A stretch of 64,000 nt of DNA, taken from Pholis gunnellus (Eukaryota; Chordata; Actinopteri; Perciformes; Pholidae). A model generated the notes under the pieces. The model worked only from the letters and a program-made list of their open reading frames with translations. It did no database searches and was not told the origin of the DNA. The stretch's first letter is position 1, and every line of letters starts with the position of its first letter. The DNA lies in assembly GCA_910591455.2 (NCBI GenBank), contig OU342824.1, forward strand, positions 3,381,001 through 3,445,000, given 5' to 3'. This document shows positions 32,725 to 43,294 of this stretch, piece after piece. A program made the translations under genes and the position numbers.

Positions 32725-35448
32725 ACATGTTAGCTTTGAGTGCTGTTGTATATGCCTCCAAGTGCTTTAAAGATGAAGGTAAATAATGGATGCAGACATC
32801 GGAATTAGATCGTGATGTAACCTACATTCAGGCTAAGAAAGAACAGGGATGGAAGAGCAGGGCTGAAGTGGAGAGAAGCAGCAGCAAGGACGCTGCAAGT
32901 TAACAAATTGCGAGAATGACACATTTGTACATATATGCACACACATAGCATATGCATTGCACACATACCTACATACACCTACTAATAATTGTGTGTAATG
33001 CTTTTTTATTTTTCATCACCATTGCTAACAACTACAAATGACAAGCTAGCATGGGTGCTAGATTCTTTGACGACCCTGCCTACTTTGCGCGCCCTGCCAC
33101 GACTTCCCAGAACATCTGGTCAGATCCTCGCAGCACACGCCACGCCCAAGCCACGCCCAAGCCACAATACAGCACACAAGTGTGTCAATGTCCTTCTATG
33201 CTAAATTAGAAAGGCAACAAATAAATGGGTTTGAACATTGAGGCACTTTTTACAACTTGTGGCTGATGCCCAATAAGGGATGTTGCAACAGTAGTTTTTG
33301 CTATAGATGGCTGAAAGCCCACATAGTTACATCACATACAGCGGTGCAATCAGTCATCCGCCTTGTGTCATTCAGTCTAAATTCACCCCGTGTGTTATGA
33401 GAAACTTGTGTACATAGCAAATGGTACTTGTGGTGAAAAAAAATCGTTTTAACCTCCCTGTGAGAAATAACCGAGATGAGAAAACTCATCAAATATATTT
33501 ATTGAACAAACACTAATAATGATTCAGCTCAATGGATGGAGCTCTTTGCCCACAGATGGTTCGGAGGTCTAACAACAAGGAATAGTTTAACAAAGTATTG
33601 TTAACCCCCCCCTTCGCAGATGTCCTCCTCTGCCTGCCGATGCATCCACCGAGGCCAGGTTCCCGGCCTTGGTGTTGTTTTCGCAGGAAGAGGGTTAGAC
33701 ATGAAAATACCTTCGATATGATAACCTTTATTATTTGAGTTTAAATGAGTCTGGATGGTCTGTATATATGCAGGTTTAAGCGATGCAAGTTATAACTAAA
33801 AGAACAATATGATACATTTCAACAACAGTACTCCGCCATACCAGGATCACCTATGTGGAGCTACAGCACAGACGGTGGCCTTTAAAATCAAATCTGAATT
33901 CAAATGTGAGATCCAAATTGGAGGCTGCTCTGTGAATGGGAAATTGGGGGAGAGAAGGCATGCTGGGTCAGTTCCCTGGATCCTGTTTCCATGAGTGAAG
34001 TGGTGCCAACTCGGCAACCTTCCAAAGCCAAAGCAGCGAAAGAAACTTTGAGGCAATCAGCTGGGACCTAACCCCGGCTTCTGACATTCCTCCAGTGGAA
34101 TCACATAAAGAAACTTGCTCTATATACACAATATAGATCTCCAGGGTTTTAGCTTTTACTTTGCAATGACTTACAATATTACACTGCTTACGAGTAGGTG
34201 GGCATTTCTATTTCTTTTTTTTGTTTTACAGATGTTGAAACGTGTCTCGAATCATTTTTAAAGCTTTAAAGACTTTCTCATATATTCTTAAAGAAATTCT
34301 AGAATTGTAATCCGATAATCTGAAGACAGTCTTATTAGTTATACGTTACATATTTAATATGACAATATACATATTTAATATGACAATATACTTCCTCCCA
34401 AACTCATGTCGTCGCTGTCAGTCAGCAACCTTGTATGTGCAAAGCAGTTATTTTTCAGGAAATAAATACATTTAAATAAAAACCAGTGTTTTTGAAATAA
34501 TTGAACATTGTTGTCATAGTTATTATCATACATGGTCAGATACTTGCACGTGTTGTTATGTGATTTCCAGAAAGCCTTCATTACGGGACCCTAAATGAAG
34601 TGTTAGAGCTGTAGAATGTGCAATCATCGCTAAATGGTAGGTACTGGGAGTGCAGTGAGTGGTAAAATAAATATAGCAATTAAACTAATTAGCAACTTTC
34701 TGCCAGCATTCCTCTATTGCCATATTTTCAGCAATAGTGTTGCTTTTTGCTGCAATATTTGTTGTATACTCTCCATAGCGATCCATTATAACGACCTGTT
34801 CCTGTTGACTGGAGTAGGCGGCACCCGATCGCTCCATTCTGCAACAAACGTCACCTTTTTAGGAGAACCCCATACAAGGCCTGGGTTAACAAAGACAGTT
34901 TGATGAGCAGCGCCGTGATATCCGTTCTCTCTGATTGGGGTTTAGGTTTTGTCAAGTCAGCTAACGCAAGGAAAGCCTGGCTCTGTTCATTTTAGTTTCA
35001 CATTTATGATAAATAAGTAAAGTGTTATAGAACAGAACTATCGATACAAGTCCTGATTCCTGCAAGTTATATAAGCAGACATGGGCTAACGTTTGTGTGT
35101 ATGTGTGTGGACATATGGAAGAGGAAAAGAAATAGAGAGCAAGTACACACACCCATGCGTATTTCATCAGACAAAGATTTCACTGCCAAAGTTGAAAGCG
35201 ATTTGTCAATTTTTAGAATGATCTTCGAGCTTCTATTGTCTTTAGTTACCGCTCATTCAAAGCACGAGCCTCCTGTCGCTCTTGTTTCGGTTCATACAGA
35301 ACGGTGGATCAGGTTTAAATATGGCAGGTTAAACCTGAAACGGCCACATTGAGCAAATTAGATGAAAGGCTCCAGGCAACTAACCGGACGCGCCAGAAGC
35401 CTTCACTGGAAACTGTTTGGAAAAGGGCAGGCACGTTTCCAAAAAAAG
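32723..35448. other. Long non-coding stretch
   Basis: No gene or repeat assigned. A small direct repeat CATATTTAATATGACAATAT occurs near 34349-34390, and CCACGCCCAAG is duplicated near 33140-33160. Confidence 0.3.
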
Positions 35449-35730
35449 TACTTGTCAGGTGATTGGATGGATTACCTGTGGCTAAAACTCTCGCCGAAGC
35501 CAGTAGGGAAAAGAGTAAAAATATGTTTTCCATCTAGAATAGCTTTCGGTGCCGTTCTTTGCTCTTCTTTCCGCGAAGAAATAATCCTATTGCCGCATCT
35601 ACGCTAACCTTTTTAGGAGCACCATTGTTTTAGACGAATGGGAGCCTCTCTGTGTCGTCTCGCAGACACCTAAACCAGAAACATAGCTGCCAGTAGCTCC
35701 TCACGGGACGCTGATTGGTCACTGGGTTGC
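35449..35730. repeat. Dispersed teleost repeat, family D
   Basis: Blocks CAGGTGATTGGATGGATTAC, TCGCCGAAGCCAGTAGGGAA, CTTTCGGTGCCGTTCTTTGC, AATAATCCTATTGCCGCATC and GCAGACACCTAAACCAG form a sequence I recognise as repeated in fish genomes. Only one copy is in the window. Confidence 0.45.
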
Positions 35731-36770
35731 CGGACATAAACGCATTACTTGAATGGGCATTGGGAACGCTGGGCGTTTGTTTGTGGGATAATGGGCCGTC
35801 AGACAAATTGGTCCAATTGGGCAAAGCTAAATCAGTGAAGTGGTCTTTTAATTGAGTTTAATACTATTTTGACTGATTCGTAACATGTCTGATACTTGTT
35901 TTAGCTCTGAAACTAAACACCAGCTACCAGTGCCTTCAATTAAACAACTATTTGTATCCTTCAAAATCCTCCATTGGCCTCTTCATGATTTTTTTAGGTT
36001 GTCCTTTTTTGCCAAAAGTAAACTTCGGAACATTGAGCTTGGACTCCCGGGGTCTCTTGAACATAAGGGGCTAGCAATGTGATTTCTGAATCAATATCAA
36101 GCTGTCCAATCTCACACAGTTATTTGAGGAGCCACTACAGATGACTTAGCAGGAACACCGGTGATAAAAATCAAGACATGGATGGCGACCTGTCGGAGTC
36201 AGCGGGAGAGGATGTGCAGAGACAATCAAATGCATCGTGCTAATGGTGCCCTCGGTGGGGCACTTCACCGCAGATAAATGCTTCCCTCTCCATGGTGATG
36301 ACATGTCGCCGGTTGCTAGTGGCTCGCCACGAAGATCCCCATCTGCGCTCTTAGCACTCTAATGAAGAGAGTGACAAGACGCGGTCGAGATGACGGCTGT
36401 GTTTTTGATTTTAATGAGTGATGAGTGTTCCTCACGGAGGAGGTGGGTGTGCTGATATCCTTCTTGCCTCTTTCTCTTTGTGAGAGAGAAGGGATTCCTT
36501 GACACTGATCCACGAGATACAGCCATAACACTGTTAACTAGTTCTCTCACGCATGTCAAGACATGCAAGTTACCCCCCATCCATAGCTTGGATCCAGTTC
36601 ACTAGTGATAGAAATGACCTTTCTCTACTATACAACATGGGGAGGAAGTGGTTGTGTTGGGACCAAAATAGGTTAGCGAAGAAGCAGCTTGACCCTCAAA
36701 ACAAAGACTACATTCACACTTAAAGCATCGGTATGGTTCAAACAAAGTGCATGTCAGATCATTTAACACT
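35731..36770. other. Non-coding stretch
   Basis: Nothing recognised. Confidence 0.3.
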
Positions 36771-38488
36771 CTGAACCCCAAGCAGTTTTGGGGTGTTTTT
36801 TTTTTGCTCCTTTCACATTTTTTCTCTCCCTTGAATATAGAAGTCCTGCACCTCTATGGAAACAGCACAACAATGGTTAGAAGTGAAAGTTGGTTTCTTT
36901 GATAATTTACTTTACAAAAATTGGCAAACGATGGAATCTATATATCCAAAATGTTTTGCAAATGTAGGGAAAAAAATGGGATATGTTGAGTATTGCGATA
37001 ACATATATTGCGATTTATTACTTTTTTCAACTTCAAATTATGTCCCCAAAGGAAAACTGTGTCAACATGTTTTATCTAATGAGATAACATTTTCAGTCTG
37101 TTCATCTCACTTCGATCATTTTTATTGCAGCAAAATAGGATTGTCAAGCAGACAGACTGACCAACACTGTCATAAATGTTGCATGCACCTGACAAACTGA
37201 ACTGTTTGTATTACAGTCTACATAGTCATAACTTAACTGAATGCAAACGTGTCTATAACTTCTATAAGTACGATATAAGAGTTATACAACTCAGTATAAC
37301 TTGCGATGCGTGGACGTCGAGGGCAGAGAGCCAGTTATGCGATGAGCCTGGCTACTGTTGGCAGATGTAACGCCCGTTGTGAGGCCAGATTGAGCTGGTG
37401 AGCGAAACACTTCACATGCAGGTATCCCACTAACTGAACGTTAGAAGCGTTGTCGGTTACAACCACCAGGTTTTTGTCGGCAATCCCCCATTCTTGTTCT
37501 GCATTTTGCAGGAGGTCTGTAGTGTTTGCCCCGGTGTGACTTACGTGTACTGCTCTAATTTGGAGAACACGTGAGACAGCAGTCGCCAGTCCTCTGTGAG
37601 ATATTGTGCTGTTCTAGTCACATAGGAGTCCACTGCCCATGCATCGCACGTTAATGCAACCCTTACTGCTGTACTCAAAGATTCCTCAACTTTAAGATTC
37701 ACTTCTCTGTAGAGCTTGGGCACGGCTGTGTCGATGAAAAAAACACTGCGCCGGAGTCATATCCATGTGTCCTATTCATTTCCTTCTTCCCTTCCTTGTT
37801 AAAAAATCAAAAATAAGTCCAGACGTCTGATTTAAACGCGGACGGTGCATTTCTGATTTCTTTCTCCGATGTCTCCATCTTTGTTTTGACCAATCACACT
37901 GACCCAGGACCTCTGCTGACCTCACCAGGAAACGACTCAGCACCATCTAGTGGACTGAAAAAGCAATTGATTTCATTTTTCTAGTTCCAAAAAGTTTATA
38001 GTTTATATAATAAAAGATCGATACTTGGCTTCCGTGTATCGATACAATATCGCCACACAAAATATGTTCTTCTCATTTTTACAACCTCTGCATTCCTCTC
38101 CTTAATGCTCTGTGCTCAGCAGCCTGCAGTTCAGTTGAAGTTTCACAGAATTTATGTCTTGTGACTGTTGGTCTCAGCCGACAGAATTTATTGTCTTTTA
38201 CAGGATTTGTTTAAAGTAAACAGTTTATTTGGGTAAAATTATAAATGAGACATGTAGAATAAAATGTTCTTGATGAAATATAAAAACATTCGGCTTATTT
38301 TTGGTTGTGTATCCTGACGGATTCGTTCGTCAAACATGATTCAAGGATGTTCAAGGACCGCCGGAAAGATGAAGATCTCTCATGATTTTGACAGTTTTTA
38401 CAGCTTCTGACTGGGATAAACGGTGTAGTTTTGGCGACTGTTTAAAGAAAACATGCTTTTCCATCCGTCCGGCAGGTTTTAGGGTTCA
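36771..38488. mobile_element. hAT (BED-type) element remnant, possibly nested in another repeat
   Basis: The core is a minus-strand hAT transposase pseudogene (37330-37878). GCGATA and CGATAC-rich stretches at about 36985-37020 and 37990-38065 resemble the untranslated flanks of that family. Weak inverted blocks (CTCTGAACCCCAAGCAG near 36770; reverse complement TTCTGAACCCTAAAACCTG near 38475) could be ends of an enclosing repeat. No target duplication was found, so the limits are approximate. Confidence 0.4.
37330..37878 (-). pseudogene. hAT/ZBED-type transposase pseudogene, internally deleted
   Basis: hAT transposases of the ZBED type are nuclear cut-and-paste enzymes with an N-terminal BED zinc finger and an RNase H-like core. 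On the minus strand ATG 37878 opens METSEKEIRNAPSAFKSDVW, the usual lead-in to the BED finger, then meets a stop. The finger and following region are deleted. The frame resumes at about 37740 with VPKLYREVNL, VEESLSTAV, ALTCDAW (first catalytic region) and YLTEDWRLLSHV. A frameshift near 37570 is followed by RAVHVSHTGANT, VVTDNASN (37440-37457) and CFAHQLNLASQRA (37387-37410), then a stop after VARLIA. The deletion, frameshift and stops make it inactive. It is unrelated at family level to the intact hAT at 43295. Confidence 0.8.
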
Positions 38489-38669
38489 GAAGGTCAATAG
38501 AGTCTGAAACCCCAGTGGCAGAAACAAATAATCCGTCAATCAGCGAGAAAAAGGCGAGAGTAGGCATGTTCCCCCTTTGTCACATCCCGCTTCGTTCACC
38601 TTAAATGTCTTCAAGGAGAGACTGACGGAAGTAACATTACAAGGGGAGGTGGGGTTTAGAATAATCTGT
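38489..38669. other. Short unassigned stretch
   Basis: Nothing recognised. Confidence 0.3.
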
Positions 38670-38870
38670 CATGCCTCCAGGGTTTGTTTCCCGTTTTATT
38701 TTGATAGTCTCTCGCGTAAACTGTCATGTCTGCCTTTGGCTTTTTCCCGCCTTTTTTCTATCTCACCTGTGTCTCATCAGTGGATTTGTCCCTCGTGTAT
38801 TTAGTCTGTGTGTTTTCCCTCTGTCAGTTGTCAGGTCGTCCGCCTTCAATCCTAGCATCTACCTTATCCA
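38670..38870 (+). repeat. Dispersed T/C-rich teleost repeat, family E
   Basis: Shares GGTTTGTTTCCCGTTTTATT, CACCTGTGTCTCATCAGT, GTATTTAGTCTGTGTGTTTT and CTGTCAGTTGTCAGGTCGTC-type blocks with 63680-63960. Possibly the edge of an LTR or LINE; class uncertain. Confidence 0.5.
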
Positions 38871-39099
38871 GCGTTCTCACCCTAGTTTCCAGTGTTCCAG
38901 TATTAATATCTGTTTGAATAATTTATTTTACCTACCTTTCTTTCAGACTCAAGACGTAACTCATTATTTATCATAAATCATTGAAACTCCTCCAGCTGCC
39001 TCCTCAACTCTTCATCTGCGTTTGGGTCTATTCCCACAACTGTCACGTAATAACCCATAATATCCATCACCTCAAAGTCCTATTTAAGGTACTCGGCTT
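38871..39099. other. Short unassigned stretch
   Basis: Nothing recognised. Confidence 0.3.
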
Positions 39100-39640
39100 G
39101 GTTCTCAATGGACTAAAGTACTTTCATTGGTAAAATAGAGAACATTCTGTCTCAAATTTCACCAGATCCAAGATATCTTCCCACCTTTATCAGTCTTGTT
39201 TCTCTAACCCTATTACCTATTAATGTCTCAGCACTCAATCAATTAGTTTATCAAATATCCCCGCATGGACTACTGTAATGCACTTTGTCGGTATCCAGTC
39301 CAGCCTCATTACCAAGGCGACACATACAAACAATTTGTCACTGATATGGAGCATATTACATCAAAAATGTCTTGATCCCCCATATGTACTTGGACATTTC
39401 CTTAGATTAATGCAACTCAGCTGTTTGTTTTTTGTTTAGAACTGGGCCTTTGCTGTTCCAGACTGTGGAACTCGCTGCCTACTTGAACAGACGGGTTCAT
39501 TAGCCTCTTATGGGTCCTTTCTTAAAATTATATTTTATAGGAAGGTGTTTATCAATATGGAATATGTTGCTGGGTTTTAGTATCCCCCTCTCTTTAATTA
39601 TTCTTTAATTATCTTTATTTTATCTCAGTGTTTTTATGAT
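39100..39640 (+). pseudogene. LINE reverse-transcriptase C-terminal remnant (L2/Rex-like)
   Basis: Non-LTR retrotransposons copy themselves by target-primed reverse transcription. Here only the end of the polymerase ORF survives. MDYCNALC is readable at 39265-39288, matching the conserved LDYCNAL block downstream of the reverse-transcriptase core. SRLWNSLPT is readable at 39457-39483 in another frame, matching the (P)RLWNSLP block near the C-terminus of the same proteins. The intervening spacing is shorter than usual and the frames differ, so there are deletions and frameshifts. A T-rich region with 3'-UTR-like wording follows to about 39640. Class placement within L2/Rex-type LINEs is by motif only. 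Confidence 0.7.
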
Positions 39641-40189
39641 GCCTCTGTTGTTTGCATTTTATTCTATTGCTATTGTTTTGTTTTTTATCAACCAAAAGAA
39701 AAGACATAATTGCTGTCGGGCGGAAACCTTGTCTGTCCAAAACCGTTACATATAAGGGAAAAATAAAACAAAACAAACCCATGTGTTTTACAGTAGTTAG
39801 TAATAGTTATACAACATTGTGTTTTTAAAGAGGTCAAATGTCCTTTTTTATGGTCAGATACTAGCATGTGTCTTATTTGACCAAAATCAAGCCCAAATAC
39901 GGCCGCTCTGCCACTCAGCTCATATCACCAGCTAGCTACGCTAGTCTCCTCAGCGAACGCTTCCATCTATCTATACTTACAATGTTCACATCAGAGCTAA
40001 ATGTAATAAACAGGTACACTGCGTTTTAACTGACCGAGTCTGGCTGATTGGCTGCTGTAAAGCTCACCGTCAAGAGCCGCGAGCCACGTACCTCGGGACT
40101 CTTTCCAAGCCGGCCTAAAGCCATCGGCCACAGCACACCAACACAGAGGAAATGTCAAGCAAATGAATACGGAAAGCTAGCTGTGTTTG
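39641..40189. other. Non-coding stretch
   Basis: Nothing assigned. Confidence 0.3.
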
Positions 40190-40450
40190 TGTTCACCGAG
40201 ACTCACCCGAGACCGATGGAAAATCATTAATCATCGGACATTTATTCTTGCAAGAAGGAGACAGAGTTGATTCACATACAGTATACATGGATCAAGGCTG
40301 CTCGGAGATTTATACTCAGTAAACAACAATGTCACAGGCAATAATACGTCACAGAAGCATAACACACACACAAATGGAGTCCACGCCGTGTGGTCCGAGT
40401 AGATGTCTGCAACTTCACCTGAGCATTTGTTCTGGCACAAAGGTCAGTAG
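40190..40450 (-). mobile_element. Possible solo LTR fragment
   Basis: On the minus strand a TATAAA-type box (TTTATA on + at 40309-40314) is followed about 65 bp later by AATAAA (TTTATT on + at 40241-40246), with GC-mixed sequence between. This is the U3-R layout of an LTR. TG/CA boundaries and target duplications could not be fixed, and no viral genes flank it. Confidence 0.25.
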
Positions 40451-42214
40451 TCAGGAGGCTAGGTTCTCATAGCTCTGCTCCCATCTTAAACGCTCCCACA
40501 GTCCTTATTATCATTTCAATCCAGGACATGCTGCTGAGTGTTCTTCCGAATAGACTAAACAACTGTGGCGCTTATGTCAGAGGCAGTTCACAATACAAGG
40601 ACAGGGTGCAATAAAGATGATCAAATTAGGACACCAGATTTTGTAAGCACACATTATAATTAGTCATTTAGATTTTCCCCAACAGCTTGCCAGGGTTTAG
40701 GTAACACTTCCATTCCTGTGTTGGCATCAGGAGGCATTTGGGTTATGTTAAGCCATAAGGTGCTGCTTTAATTAAATCCCATAGACCGATCACAAATCAG
40801 TATACTAGTACTACAGTGACTGTATCTAACAATTTTCGAACACAAAGACAGATGTTTTACTGCATATTGGGGCATCAAATCAGAAATTGGTCATCATTTT
40901 GAGATACAATTTAAAGGACTTGTTAAACCGAAGCAAGGAGGGCACACAGCAAATATGGACAGTGAAAATGATCTATTGACAGTATATTGAAATCATACTA
41001 ACCGTATCAATGTTTATAACTGTAAAATATGTCACAGACATAAGTACATGTTTTTAACTCAATACTTCCCGTTTCCATTTCAAAATAAATATTTTCATGT
41101 GGACAGAATCTCTTCATTTGTTGACACAATACTTTTATACTAAAATATTTGCAACCCAGTGTGTTTTTGCAAGTGACTGCAAACATGTACCCAAACCTGG
41201 TTTACAACCTCTACTTCTTCAACTCTGTTAACTGCTGGATTACAGTCATGCTTAGCTTATAGCACCAACTTCCCCCCAAAACTACACTGTAGCAGAATTT
41301 ATTCGCTCCAAAACCAGTTGATGGAAATGTGCCTAATTTGCATTTCAATTTTGCAACAAGAGTTATGTTCAAATTAGCTTGACAATTGAATGGAAACACC
41401 AGGTGCTAGAGAAAGAGGAAGATTCTGTACCAACCTCAGAAGATCTCTACATACAAACCACCGCACAACAGTAAAAAGCCGTGTAAACGGTGAAAAAAGA
41501 AAACGAGACCGTGTTATTATAATGTTGATAGTGGCATAACTAAAACAGCAGCAGACCCCGTAGACGATGAAGTTCTGCTCGGATGTGAGAAACAGGGATA
41601 AGACCTATAAGACCACTGAACAGAAAGAAAACGATCAATAGATGTTGTTCTGGGAAGATAGAAAAGACTATGGCAACAGTACAGAGCTACTGCATGTCTC
41701 TACTCTTTGATTCTTTACAATGAGAAACTTGAGGAGGCTTAATTCTACCTGCTGTCCAATATCTCTGTAAGCTTATGATTTACAGTATCGGCACTCAGTC
41801 CTATGTCGTAGCTTGAATTTTAAAGACATCATCCTGGAAAGTGAAGGAAGTAATCTTGTTAAAATACGGCCCCACACACACAGCCCAGTCCCTTCAGTGG
41901 CAGCCGTAAACTCTAGTTGTACGGGATTAGTATTACCTGGAAGCAACCAGCAGTTTGTCAAGCTCTGAAGGCCGTTGGTGATTCTCATCTGGACTGAATA
42001 TGTCCGATGGCTGTAAATTTGAACTAAAAGCCCTCTCATAAACCAAACAGATGCAGAGGTCACGGATGGTTGTATTTTAGTGTAATCTATACACCTGATA
42101 TGTGGTGCGCATGTTTAAACATTCACACGTCTTACACAAAAAACAAATTCCTTTTCCCGTGTTTTAAATTGATGCTCTCTACCTCTCTTTTTTTATGCTC
42201 TGGACTCAAAAATA
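40451..42214. other. Non-coding stretch
   Basis: Mostly unassigned. A minus-strand segment ending in GCTTCCAG|GTAATAC near 41940 could be an exon but has no recognised homologue. Confidence 0.25.
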
Positions 42215-42480
42215 ACCTAATTCGATTTTGGAGGTGAAAGGTCAAGGTCATTGTGACCTCACCTCCATCCCACGAGATATCTCAGGAACACCTCAAGCTA
42301 ATTTCTTTAAATTTGGCACATGCGTCCACTTGCACTCGAGGCTGAAGTGATCTGAAGTTGGGGGGCAAAGGTCCCCGTGACCTAACAAAACACCTTGTCA
42401 GCCATCAAGAATTCGTACGCCAATTATGACCATTTCACACAAACCTCTAATAGGATAAAATTATGAAATGATTGACCTCG
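42215..42480 (+). repeat. Dispersed teleost repeat, family G
   Basis: Contains GGTCAAGGTCATTGTGACCT, ATATCTCAGGAACACCTCAA, TTTCTTTAAATTTGGCACAT, CCATCAAGAATTCGTACGCC and CTCTAATAGGATAAAATTAT in the order I know from a widespread fish repeat. A reverse partial copy lies at 11751-11895. Confidence 0.7.
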
Positions 42481-42819
42481 AGGTCGGTAGTTCTTGTTTA
42501 ACGTAGCACTTAAAGCTTGGGCAGGAAACAGTGGATAAACTAGCAAGAGGAGGCTACATTTTGAAAATTACCAAACGGAAAACCCAGCCCAATGTCGCCA
42601 ACTCGTTTCCAATGCAAGTAGCTAGCAGCACCTGCTCCAAAAGTTGCTTAAAAAAAAAAAAAAAAAAGATAGCCTCTTTAGGCCTCCCCCAAAATTAGAA
42701 TAATGAATGTAAACAATGAACACGGCTGTTGTTAGTACTCACAATTGTTACGCTAGTGTCACACTCTTTAAATAACATACTTTTTAAAACGTTGGCCTTG
42801 GGGTAAGGTATCAAGTACT
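42481..42819. other. Short non-coding stretch with A-run
   Basis: An oligo-A run lies at about 42650-42667. Otherwise nothing recognised. Confidence 0.3.
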
Positions 42820-43000
42820 TTCAAATCAAAAGGCCCAAGTCCAAGTGAAGTTGCAAGTCATTGGTGTTAAAGTCCAAGGTGAGTTGCAAGTCTTTATGTC
42901 GAGTCTAGAGTCTTCAAATGTGTGATCTGTTGCGAAGTCATGTGACTCGACTCCAAACTTTTGGTCAGAGGCAGTTAATAATCCTTGTGAACTCGACTCT
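42820..43000. repeat. Small degenerate minisatellite (CAAGTC type)
   Basis: GTCCAAGTGAAGTTGCAAGT, TCCAAGGTGAGTTGCAAGTC, GAGTCTAGAGTC and CTCGACTCCAAAC repeat loosely. The composition is that of the array at 7931-8830 on the opposite strand. Confidence 0.6.
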
Positions 43001-43054
43001 TAACTTTGAATCCTACATTTAGGTATGTTAACTAAGACTTCCACAGAGAGGTAT

Positions 43055-43062
43055 ATTTAGGG
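43055..43062. repeat. Left target-site duplication of the intact hAT
   Basis: ATTTAGGG; the partner at 45505-45512 is ATTTAGGT (7 of 8 match). Eight bases is the hAT-specific duplication length. Confidence 0.85.
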
Positions 43063-43080
43063 CAGACCTGGGCATCATAC

Positions 43081-43092
43081 GGCCCGCGGGCC
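43081..43092. repeat. Subterminal 12-bp palindrome of the hAT
   Basis: GGCCCGCGGGCC sits at bases 19-30 from the left terminus. The element at 58965 has GGCTCGCGAGCC at exactly bases 19-30. Confidence 0.9.
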
Positions 43093-43294
43093 ACATCCGG
43101 CCCTTTGTGCGTCCCTGTCCGGCCCGCGTGAGGCCAATCATAAATTACAAAATAAATTTAAAAAAATATCTATGTCGAGTGTGCAATACAACGGTGCTGC
43201 TTTTGTTTTGAAAAGCGTTATTTATGGACGTATGTCCGTGCGTAACCTGTGAGTGAAGGTGCACAGCGACAAGTGATGCCCGGTTACCCCCGAG

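Noticed and set aside
36771..38488. piggyBac element (TTAA ends)
   Set aside because: A TTAA is near the left block only; the right side lacks TTAA and no piggyBac-like transposase is visible.
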